Below are positions 9,058 to 16,769 of a DNA stretch of 64,000 nt, piece by piece. Below the pieces are notes generated by a model, which saw only the letters and a program-made list of their open reading frames with translations, searched no databases and was not told where the DNA came from. How positions within the stretch are numbered: position 1 is the first letter of the stretch; each line of letters starts with the position of its first letter. This DNA is from Acidimicrobiales bacterium AG-414-N20 (GTDB lineage: Bacteria > Actinomycetota > Acidimicrobiia > Acidimicrobiales > MedAcidi-G1): assembly GCA_003214465.1 (NCBI GenBank), contig QCLO01000003.1, positions 1-64,000 of the forward strand, read 5' to 3'. The position numbers were made by a program, and so were the translations under genes.

Positions 9058-10236
9058 TCAAACCTTCATAATTAGTGCTTCGCCTTGACCGCCGCCACCA
9101 CAAAGACTAGCTGCGCCTAAACCTCCGCCTCGGCGTTGCAGTTCGTGAATAAGAGTTAGAACAACTCGAGTTCCTGACATTCCGATTGGATGTCCAAGAG
9201 CTATAGCGCCGCCATTTACATTTACAATTTCGTCACTCACACCAAGAGCACTCATAGATGCAAGTGCAACAGCAGCAAACGCTTCGTTTATTTCAAAAAG
9301 ATCCAAATCGCTTACTTTCATTCCGGCTGAGTCCAATGCTGCATTGATCGCGTTGCTTGGTTGGTGAAGAAGACTTGTATCTGGTCCTGCTACTTGCCCA
9401 TGAGACACTATTTCAGCTACAGGTTCGATCCCTAGGTCCTCTGCTTTGTCCATTGTTGTTACGATTACTGCAGCAGCACCGTCAGAAATTTGTGATGCAT
9501 TTCCGGCAGTGATTGTGCCATTTTTTGTAAAAGCGGGTGAAAGACTAGACATAGAGTCAAAATCGGCATCCTGACGGATTCCCTCATCGTCTTTAACCGT
9601 AAGACTGTCACCATTTCTTTGAGGAATTTCAACATTGCAAATTTCTTCGTCAAGAAGACCATCTTTTTGCGCTTTCGCTGCGCGTTGATGTGATTGTGCA
9701 GCAAAAGCGTCCTGATCTTGGCGTGAAATCCCAAGCTCTTCGGCAAAGCGGTCAGTAGCTTCACCCATAGAACAGTTTTCAATCGTGCAAGTAAGACCAT
9801 CGAAAAGCATCGAATCGACAAGATGACTGTCGCCGAATCTTAAGCCAGATCTTGCGCCAGGAACCATGTATGGAGAGTTGGTCATCGACTCCATTCCACC
9901 AGCAATAACAATTTCAGCTTCTTGAAGTCGTACCATTTGACTTGCCAAGTGAATGGCGTGCATCCCAGATAGACAAGCCCGATTAAGTAGAGTTGAAGGC
10001 GATGTCATAGGAACTCCTGCATCGACAGCGGCACGACGGGCAGGAACTTGCCCAATTCCAGCTGAAATCACATTCCCCAAGTAAGAGAAATCAATCTGAG
10101 AAGGTTCGATGCCAGCTTTTTCGCAAGCAGCTTTTATAGAAGTAGAACCTAGATCTGTAGCTGAAATTGTTTTGAGTCCTCCCTGCAGACGACCAATGGG
10201 AGTTCGCACACCAGCGAGAATAACGATAGGGGACAA
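9058..10236 (-). CDS. Thiolase (acetyl-CoA C-acyltransferase)
   Basis: This enzyme carries out the thiolytic step of beta-oxidation or, in reverse, condenses acyl-CoAs. It has the active-site cysteine in LNRACLSGMHA, the NEAFA motif, the histidine in GGAIALGHPIGMSG and the C-terminal cysteine in SLCGGGGQGEAL, so all thiolase catalytic elements are present. The start is TTG at 10236 (protein starting MSPIVILAGVRTP), because a perfect GGAGG sits six bases upstream. The TTG at 10254 would put that ribosome site inside the gene. It heads the leftward thiolase-esterase-epimerase set and is divergent from the CoA-transferase. Confidence 0.92.
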   Translation of the reverse strand: MSPIVILAGVRTPIGRLQGGLKTISATDLGSTSIKAACEKAGIEPSQIDFSYLGNVISAGIGQVPARRAAVDAGVPMTSPSTLLNRACLSGMHAIHLASQMVRLQEAEIVIAGGMESMTNSPYMVPGARSGLRFGDSHLVDSMLFDGLTCTIENCSMGEATDRFAEELGISRQDQDAFAAQSHQRAAKAQKDGLLDEEICNVEIPQRNGDSLTVKDDEGIRQDADFDSMSSLSPAFTKNGTITAGNASQISDGAAAVIVTTMDKAEDLGIEPVAEIVSHGQVAGPDTSLLHQPSNAINAALDSAGMKVSDLDLFEINEAFAAVALASMSALGVSDEIVNVNGGAIALGHPIGMSGTRVVLTLIHELQRRGGGLGAASLCGGGGQGEALIMKV

Positions 10237-10242
10237 TTGACA

Positions 10243-10247
10243 CCTCC
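10243..10247 (-). promoter_or_regulatory. Ribosome binding site selecting a TTG start
   Basis: Read on the minus strand, GGAGG (10247 to 10243) is followed by the six-base spacer TGTCAA and then the TTG start at 10236 of the thiolase gene. Confidence 0.75.
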
Positions 10248-10380
10248 AAGTCAAATCTAATTATCGCACCGTAACCGAAAACAATTAAATCCGCGACCCC
10301 AAAAAAAGCCGTTTTTTAGATTTAGAAAATTAGATGTGTTTTAGCTTGTCGATTCAAGAAACATCCGAGAGACTTTATAT

Positions 10381-11625
10381 ATGGGCGGAAATGATTTATT
10401 AAAAGGTCTAAGAGTTATAGAAAACTCACTTCTTGGACCCGGTTTAGTGGGAACGTTCCTATCTGATCTGGGAGCTGAAGTAATTAAAGTTGAATCACCT
10501 TCAGGTGATTACATACGTCAGATGACATGGCCGATCATTCAAGGCGACTCACTTTTACATCTTCACACGCATAGGGGTAAAAGAAGTATTGCTATAAACC
10601 TTAAAGACGAAGACGGTGCCGAAATATACAGAAATTTGCTGGGAGAAACAGATGTGGTAGTTGAAGCTATGCGACCTGGAACGTTGGAACGGCTTGGTTT
10701 TGGGTTTGATGAACTGCTCAAAATCAATCCGAAAATTGTATTTTGTACAGTTTCAGGATACGGAGCGACAGGTCCCTACAGGGATTTACCTAGTCACGGA
10801 ATTGCTTATGACACATGGGCCGGCCTTATAGAACCAGTAGTTGACGAAGATGGGTTCAAACGCATTCCTTCTATGCCAAACATCGGAATAAACGTAGGCC
10901 CAATGCTTGCGGCTCTTGGAATACTTGCTGCGGTTATCAATGCTCGAGAAACTGGTCGAGGTAAACACATAGAAGTCGCCCAGTCAGACGCAGCTGCATA
11001 TGCGGATTGGTACAGGATAGAAACGTACAGGGCCTATTTACGCCCAGAGGATGAAGTTACAGGAAATCCATCTGATGATTATGAGAGAAGAGCTCCGGGA
11101 TTGGCTGGAATGTGGGAAGGAGTCAGATATCAGATCTATGAAACTGTGGATGGCCACGTTTTATTTATGGCTTCTGAAAAAGCATTTTGGGAAAATTTCT
11201 GCGAAGGCATCGACAGAATGGACTTGTTTGAACGCTGGCCAGGGTCACAATACGCTGACCACGCTCGAAACAACGTTGAGCTTCAAGAACATCTAAGAGA
11301 AATATTTAAAACACGAACGAGTGTTGATTGGTTGGTTTTCGGACAAGAAAAAAACGTTCCGATAGCTCCAGTTAATGACCATGAAACTGTTACGGAAGAC
11401 CCTCAGTTCTCCCACAGGATGCCTTTCATTTCAGAAGATGAACTTGGAGCAGATCAACTACCTTTACCTATTTATATTGATGGAGAACTGCCTGCAAATC
11501 CGACTAAAGCTCCTGAAGTAGGAGAACACACCGATGAAATAATGGCTGAACTCGGAATAGATCAGCAGACTATAGATACTCTTCGCGAAAAAGGAGCAAT
11601 TGGTGCCCAGAGGGAAACTGATTGA
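10381..11625 (+). CDS. CaiB/BaiF family class III CoA-transferase
   Basis: Class III CoA-transferases move CoA between acids (formyl-CoA, carnitine and alpha-methylacyl-CoA enzymes belong here). The N-terminus has the family pattern LKGLRVIENSLLGPG...LSDLGAEVIKVE, then RGKRSIAINLK, VVEAMRPGTLERLGFG and FCTVSGYG. The family's catalytic aspartate is expected in HIEVAQSDAAAY. The length is 414 residues, normal. No clear ribosome site precedes the ATG, so a short or leaderless transcript is possible. It is followed after 10 bases by an SDR gene. The substrate is unknown, but the surrounding genes suggest activation of an organic acid for beta-oxidation. Confidence 0.9.
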   Translation: MGGNDLLKGLRVIENSLLGPGLVGTFLSDLGAEVIKVESPSGDYIRQMTWPIIQGDSLLHLHTHRGKRSIAINLKDEDGAEIYRNLLGETDVVVEAMRPGTLERLGFGFDELLKINPKIVFCTVSGYGATGPYRDLPSHGIAYDTWAGLIEPVVDEDGFKRIPSMPNIGINVGPMLAALGILAAVINARETGRGKHIEVAQSDAAAYADWYRIETYRAYLRPEDEVTGNPSDDYERRAPGLAGMWEGVRYQIYETVDGHVLFMASEKAFWENFCEGIDRMDLFERWPGSQYADHARNNVELQEHLREIFKTRTSVDWLVFGQEKNVPIAPVNDHETVTEDPQFSHRMPFISEDELGADQLPLPIYIDGELPANPTKAPEVGEHTDEIMAELGIDQQTIDTLREKGAIGAQRETD

Positions 11626-11635
11626 ATGATTCATA

Positions 11636-12421
11636 ATGCTTAGCTCTCTTAGTAGATCCGTGAAAGATCATGTCGTTCTGATCACAGGGGCTGGCTCAGG
11701 TATAGGGCGTGCTTCAGCACATTTGTTTGCTGACCATGGTTCATATGTGGCTGTAACTGATATAGAAGCACAAAGCGTTGAGAAAGTTGTGAAAGAAATC
11801 AACGAGAGCGGAGGCAAAGCTAAAGGCTGGGTGTTTGATGTTACTGATGGAACAAAAGCAAAAAACGTTACTGAAGAAGTATCTTTCTGGGGTCCTGACA
11901 ACGAGGGAGTCATTGATGTTCTTGTCAACAATGCTGGCGTTTCGTTGCCAGTAGCTATTAACGACCCTTTGATGGAGGAACAGTGGGAGAGCGGTATGGA
12001 TATTCTTCTTAGCTCTCATATGCGTCTAATAAGAGCGTCTTTGCCGTATTTGAGTAATTCTGTAGCCCCAAGAATAATTAATGTTTCTTCAACTGAAGGC
12101 GTTGGAGGTTCCGCAGCAGCATCAATTTATACCGCAGCTAAACACGGAGTTGTAGGACTCACACGAGCTTTAGCCGTGGAGCTGGGAGAAAGTGGTATAA
12201 CAGTTAATGCTGTGGGGCCGGGTCCAATAAGAACTGGAATGACAGACGAGATACCTGAAGAGGCCAAACAAAAATTTGCACGCCGAAGAGTTCCAGTTCG
12301 AAGATACGCAGAACCTGAAGAGGTGGCTCATGCAATTCTGAGCCTTGCTCTACCCGCATCAAGTTACATTACTGGACATTTACTTATGGTTGATGGTGGT
12401 ATGACTATAAAAAATAACTGA
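11636..12421 (+). CDS. Short-chain dehydrogenase/reductase (SDR)
   Basis: This is a classical SDR with the cofactor motif TGAGSGIGRA, then VLVNNAGVS and the catalytic serine, tyrosine and lysine in NVSSTEG...YTAAKHG. The conserved PG motif and the C-terminal SYITGHLLMVDGG are typical of FabG-like oxidoreductases. The Asp after the second strand (VTDIE) suggests NAD(H). It could oxidise a 3-hydroxyacyl-CoA in the catabolic island, but SDR substrate cannot be read from sequence. It follows the CoA-transferase closely and converges with the MaoC gene. Confidence 0.88.
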   Translation: MLSSLSRSVKDHVVLITGAGSGIGRASAHLFADHGSYVAVTDIEAQSVEKVVKEINESGGKAKGWVFDVTDGTKAKNVTEEVSFWGPDNEGVIDVLVNNAGVSLPVAINDPLMEEQWESGMDILLSSHMRLIRASLPYLSNSVAPRIINVSSTEGVGGSAAASIYTAAKHGVVGLTRALAVELGESGITVNAVGPGPIRTGMTDEIPEEAKQKFARRRVPVRRYAEPEEVAHAILSLALPASSYITGHLLMVDGGMTIKNN

Positions 12422-12431
12422 ATTAATCTTT

Positions 12432-12908
12432 TCAGCCTTGGAATAGACTTAAACTTTCGTAGAGCACTGAAGGGGTTTCACTGCCTTTCACATGTATTGC
12501 TATTTCAGTCAAGATTAAAGTTCCTGCCTTATGTTCTTTAGCTTCTTTCATGCGTGTCCGAGCATGAACAGTGGAACCGGCTGGAACAGGTGCAAGAAAA
12601 CGAAGTCGATCTCCTCCGTAGTTGATTACATTTTGAAAACCTTTTAAACGTGCCCCTGAAGAACCCTCGAGCATCAGACTCAGAACTGGGACCAAGCTAA
12701 GTGTGAAGAAGCCATGAGCAATAGTTGTGCCGAATGGTCCAGCTTTTGCTTTTTCTTCATCGATATGAATCCATTGGTGGTCTCCAGTTAGATCAGCAAA
12801 AGCATTTATCTTTTCCTGACTCAATTCAAATTCAGGACCCCAGTCGCTCCAATCTTCGCTTACGTTGGCGTTCAATGCGTCTAAGTCATCAAAAGCAATT
12901 TCTTCCAT
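12432..12908 (-). CDS. MaoC-like (R)-specific enoyl-CoA hydratase
   Basis: This is a single hot-dog fold protein of the MaoC / NodN type. The hydratase motif appears as FADLTGDHQWIHIDEEKAKAGPFGTTIAHGFFTLSL, quoted here in pieces: the D and H of TGDHQWIH are the catalytic pair, and IAHGFFTLSL is the conserved following helix. At 158 residues it has the normal length. An AAGGA ribosome site lies 8 bases before the ATG at 12908. It would hydrate enoyl-CoA in the local acyl-CoA pathway. Confidence 0.88.
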   Translation of the reverse strand: MEEIAFDDLDALNANVSEDWSDWGPEFELSQEKINAFADLTGDHQWIHIDEEKAKAGPFGTTIAHGFFTLSLVPVLSLMLEGSSGARLKGFQNVINYGGDRLRFLAPVPAGSTVHARTRMKEAKEHKAGTLILTEIAIHVKGSETPSVLYESLSLFQG

Positions 12909-13011
12909 TTTAATTTCCTTTTGGTTTATGTTTTATCTTCAGTGGCTTCTATTATGTCTCAACCAGCCACGGTAAGTGTAAGGATACCGCAGGGAGCCTG
13001 TTGGAGGGAAT

Positions 13012-14733
13012 GTGGACAGACATTATAAAGAGGCATGGGAAGAGTTAACAGTAGAGGGCGCCCCATTCTCTTGGTCGAACATTGAAATAAGAAATCACAT
13101 GACCCGAGTTTATGATTCTGCTCCTGCGAATCTTGTTGACATTTGGAGTATGTCCGTTGCTCACGGAGAAAAAGACTATTTGATTTACGGCGATGAGAGA
13201 ATTTCTTATGCACAAGCCCATGTTGAAGTAAATTGTTTTGCTTCATACCTCAGCGACTTGGGAGTCGAGCACGGTGACAGGGTTGCAATATTGATGAGAA
13301 ACTACCCTGAATGGGTTTTAACTTACTGGGCAGTTGCCTCATTAGGAGCCATAGCAGTGGGAATGAACGCATGGTGGACGGGTCCAGAGATTGAATTTGC
13401 TGTAAATGATTGTGAACCAAAAGTGATTGTTTGCGATCAGGAAAGACTAGAGAAACTTGCTCCACACTTAAGCGCTCTTCGTGGTGAAGGTGATATTCAC
13501 GTCGTGGCAGTTAGAACAAAAGCTGATCTGCATGAGGGCGTTATTCATTGGAAGGACGCAATTTCTGCCGGGAAAGAACTTCCGAATGTATCGGGAGTTT
13601 CAATTGAGTCTGATGATGATGTATGTGTTTTTTATACATCTGGAACGACTGGACATCCAAAAGGAGCAGTCCTGACGCACAGAGGAGCTGTTTCAAATCT
13701 ATTAAATTTGGCGTTTTGGAGCACAATGTCAAAATTAGCCGAGCAAAAGGCAGTAGAAGCAGGTGAACCTCCTCCAGGTTCTGAAAAGAAAGTTGGTGAA
13801 AGTAATGCAGGTTCTTTACTGGCAGTTCCTCTTTTTCATGTAACAGGGTGCAACTGCTGCATGCATCCAGTAACAGCAGTAGGCGGAAAACTGATTCTCA
13901 TGCATAAATGGGATCCTGAACAAGCTTTAGAAATAATTGAAAAAGAAAGGCCTACAACGTTCACGGGTGTACCGACTATGGCACGCGAACTTGTAAATAG
14001 TCCAGATTTCTCAAAAAGAGACACAAGTAGCCTTGACAGCCTTGGAGGTGGTGGAGCTGCGGTTCAACCAGATTTGGTGCAGAAAATTGAAGAAAGACTT
14101 GAAGGTAGGCCAAGTACTGGTTACGGATTAACCGAGGTGAATGGTGTCATAACGGTAAACGCAGCACATTTCTTTCTCGCTAAACCAGAATCAGCAGGCT
14201 CACCCTGTCCTGTTATGGAATCGCGAATAGTTGATGAAAATGGAAAAGATTTACCTACCGGCGAAAAAGGTGAACTTTGGGTAAAAGGGGGGAATGTTTT
14301 TCGAGGATATTTGAATAGACCAGAGGCCAACCAAGAGATCCTCACCGAAGGATGGTTTCATACCGGAGACATTGCCTATTTTGATGAAGATGGATTTCTC
14401 TTTCTTGTAGATAGAGCTAAAGACATGGTTCTAAGAGGCGGAGAAAATGTTTACTCAGCTGAGGTTGAAGCAGCGATTTATGAGCATCCTTCGATAGCTG
14501 AAGCAGCAGTTTTTGCAGTTCCTGATGAACGGCTAGGGGAAACTGTTGGGGTTGCAATTTATTTACTTCCTGGAACTACATGTTCGAATCAAGAGCTGAA
14601 AGATCACGTTAGCTCTCTAATAGCTTCTTTTAAAGTTCCAGAACACATCTGGTTTGTGGATGAAGCGCTACCTAGAAATGCAAATGGTAAGTTCTTAAAA
14701 CGCGAGCTGAAAGAGAGATTTGTTGGTTCATAG
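13012..14733 (+). CDS. AMP-dependent acyl-CoA synthetase / ligase
   Basis: This ATP-dependent ligase forms an acyl-adenylate and then the CoA thioester. It has the P-loop-like motif VFYTSGTTGHPKGAVLTH, GYGLTEVNG, the hinge region TGDIAYFDEDGFLFLVDRAKD and the catalytic lysine near the end in NANGKFLKREL. The length of 573 residues fits medium- or long-chain acyl-CoA or aromatic acid ligases. The start is GTG at 13012 after GGAGGG. A carotenoid oxygenase gene follows 28 bases downstream, so the ligase might activate an acid derived from its cleavage products; that link is inference. Confidence 0.9.
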   Translation: MDRHYKEAWEELTVEGAPFSWSNIEIRNHMTRVYDSAPANLVDIWSMSVAHGEKDYLIYGDERISYAQAHVEVNCFASYLSDLGVEHGDRVAILMRNYPEWVLTYWAVASLGAIAVGMNAWWTGPEIEFAVNDCEPKVIVCDQERLEKLAPHLSALRGEGDIHVVAVRTKADLHEGVIHWKDAISAGKELPNVSGVSIESDDDVCVFYTSGTTGHPKGAVLTHRGAVSNLLNLAFWSTMSKLAEQKAVEAGEPPPGSEKKVGESNAGSLLAVPLFHVTGCNCCMHPVTAVGGKLILMHKWDPEQALEIIEKERPTTFTGVPTMARELVNSPDFSKRDTSSLDSLGGGGAAVQPDLVQKIEERLEGRPSTGYGLTEVNGVITVNAAHFFLAKPESAGSPCPVMESRIVDENGKDLPTGEKGELWVKGGNVFRGYLNRPEANQEILTEGWFHTGDIAYFDEDGFLFLVDRAKDMVLRGGENVYSAEVEAAIYEHPSIAEAAVFAVPDERLGETVGVAIYLLPGTTCSNQELKDHVSSLIASFKVPEHIWFVDEALPRNANGKFLKRELKERFVGS

Positions 14734-14761
14734 AACTACCAAATGTTAAGAGGGGGAGTTA

Positions 14762-16112
14762 ATGAGTATTTATCTGGAAGACAGCAAAGCACCAGTTGAA
14801 GAAGAGGTCACAGCATTCGATTTAGAAGTTACAGGTGAAATCCCCGGAGAACTTGAAGGAAGATGGTTACGTAATGGACCTAACCCTTTTGGATCTGTGG
14901 ACTCAGAGGCTTACCACTGGTTTTTAGGTGATGGAATGATCCATGGTGTTCGACTCCGAGGGGGTAAGGCTGAATGGTACCGGAATCGTTGGGTCAGAGG
15001 TAGGGACTTAGCCGAAAAGCTTCAGGAACAACCGCCAGAAGGAAGCAGTTTTGGAGATTCAGGATTTTCTCCTAACACCTCAGTGATTGGACACGGTGGT
15101 ACTACTTTTGCATTGGTAGAGGCAGGAACCTCTCCTGTGGCAATGACATACGATCTAGAAACTGTTGGGTACGACAATTTCGGTGGAACGTTGCCTGGGG
15201 CATTTAGTGCTCACACAAAATTCGATCCTATTAAGAAAGAGCTACATGCTGTCTGTTACGCGTACCCAGATATTCTCGATCGTTTACAGCATGTGGTAGT
15301 CGGAGAAGACAATCGGGTAAAAAAGGTCACTGATATACCAATTGAAGGTATGCCAATGGTTCATGACATGTCACTTACTGAAAAATATGTGATTATCTAT
15401 GATTTACCCGTTTGTGTCGATTTAGATTTAGCTATAGCAGGCGATCCGTTCCCATTGGCATGGCAAAATGATCGTCAGTCAAGGGTCGGGTTATTACCTC
15501 GCGATGGGCAAGCATCTGACATTATTTGGTGCGAGGCACCCTTGTGTTATGTTTTTCACCCGGTTAATGCTTTTGAAGTTCATGAAGATCAAGACGACAA
15601 AAAAATCATCATTGACCTTTGCAGATATGAGCGTATTTTCCAAAAAGACCTTCAAGGTCCAGCTGGTGACAGTCCTTCTCAACTTGCAAGATGGACTGTT
15701 AACCCGGAAACTTGCGCTGTAAGCGAAGAAATTGTCAGTGACTTACCACATGAGTTCCCAGCTCATGATCCAAGAACTGTAGGTCGCAGGCATCGTTATG
15801 CTTACACTGCTCTTGGTTTTGACCTCGGACCCACATATAGAACTGATATGGAAACCGGAGAAGTGATTTTTCATGATCATGGCGAAGGTCGATTTGGAGG
15901 AGAACCAATATTCGTGCCACGTGAAGAGTCAACAAACGAAGAAGATGGGTGGGTTTTGGTTTGTGTAAATGACCGCGGGGGATCACCAGCGGAACTCGTG
16001 ATATTAGAAGCCAACAATATTGAAGAAAAACCTATAGCGCGAATCCATCTTCCACAAAGAGTCCCAGATGGATTTCACGGTGCATGGGTACCTGACAGTG
16101 TGGTGTCTCCCG
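14762..16112 (+). CDS. Carotenoid oxygenase (RPE65 / apocarotenoid or stilbene cleavage family)
   Basis: This non-haem iron dioxygenase family cleaves a C=C bond in carotenoids, apocarotenoids or lignin-derived stilbenes. All four iron-ligand histidines can be placed: His151 (FSAHTKFDP), His201 (MVHDMS), His266 (YVFHPVNA) and His439 (FHGAWVP). The early motif RWLRNGPNPFG is also typical. At 452 residues it is slightly shorter than most members. The open frame continues to a stop at 16118-16120; the last eight bases overlap the next gene, so coding extends to 16120. A GGGGGAG ribosome site precedes the ATG. Products would be aldehydes or ketones, plausibly handled by neighbouring ligase and SDR enzymes. 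Confidence 0.9.
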
Positions 16113-16742
16113 GTGGATAAAAATTATGCGCAGATTGAACGGCAGGAACTTTGCGATTTATTTGAATCAGTTGGACCCGATCATCCCACCCTATGCGAAG
16201 GTTGGAGTGCAGCACATTTGGCTGCCCACTTAGTGCTTCGTGAAAATTCTTTAAAAGCAGTTGGTCTAGTTGCACCTGGGTTTTTAGCGAAAAAACTTGC
16301 TAAAGCCACCAAAAAATTAGCTAAAAAAAAGTCATTTGAAGAATTGGTCGACAAAGTACGCTCAGGCCCTCCTTTCTATTTAAAGAGGTTTGACGAGGCC
16401 ATGAATCTTTTTGAGTTCTTCGTTCACCACGAAGACGTCCGAAGAGGAGGGGCAGAGTTCATTCCGCGAACTGATATAAATGACCTTGAAAATGTTTTGT
16501 GGGCTAAACAGGAGCGATTCTCCAAACTTTTAGTTAGAGGTCTCAAAGGTGTCGATTTAACAATTTCAAATACTGCTGGAGAAACGATCTACTTGGGTGG
16601 CAGAGGAAAACCAGTAGTTTTAAAGGGTGCACCCAGCGAGATTGCATTATTTCTTTTTGGTAGGCGTGACCACAGCGAAGTTGAGTTAAGCGGCGACCCT
16701 GAGGCAATAAACGAAATGAAGACAGGGAAACTAGGCGGTTAG
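16113..16742 (+). CDS. TIGR03085-family metal-binding protein (DinB / maleylpyruvate isomerase-like fold)
   Basis: This is a four-helix-bundle protein of an actinobacterial family related to DinB and mycothiol-dependent maleylpyruvate isomerases. The motifs are PTLCEGWSAAHLAAHLVLRE and FEFFVHHEDVRRG, whose histidines are the expected metal ligands. GTG at 16113 is chosen, giving MDKNYAQIERQELCDL, the normal family N-terminus. This start overlaps the end of the carotenoid oxygenase gene by eight bases, so translation is probably coupled. The middle is unusually lysine-rich (LAKKLAKATKKLAKKK). The biochemical role is unknown; a thiol-dependent enzyme is one possibility. Confidence 0.8.
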   Translation: MDKNYAQIERQELCDLFESVGPDHPTLCEGWSAAHLAAHLVLRENSLKAVGLVAPGFLAKKLAKATKKLAKKKSFEELVDKVRSGPPFYLKRFDEAMNLFEFFVHHEDVRRGGAEFIPRTDINDLENVLWAKQERFSKLLVRGLKGVDLTISNTAGETIYLGGRGKPVVLKGAPSEIALFLFGRRDHSEVELSGDPEAINEMKTGKLGG

Positions 16743-16769
16743 CTTCAGGAAACGATTGTTTTTAAAAAA

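Noticed and set aside
9056-9103. Arginine-rich extension of the carboxylesterase
   Set aside because: It would overlap the thiolase gene and is not part of the family; ATG at 9055 fits.
10290-10320. A-run / GCC / T-run sequence between the thiolase and CoA-transferase genes
   Set aside because: The stem would be only A-T pairs with a 3-base loop, too weak to be a terminator, and the genes there are divergent.
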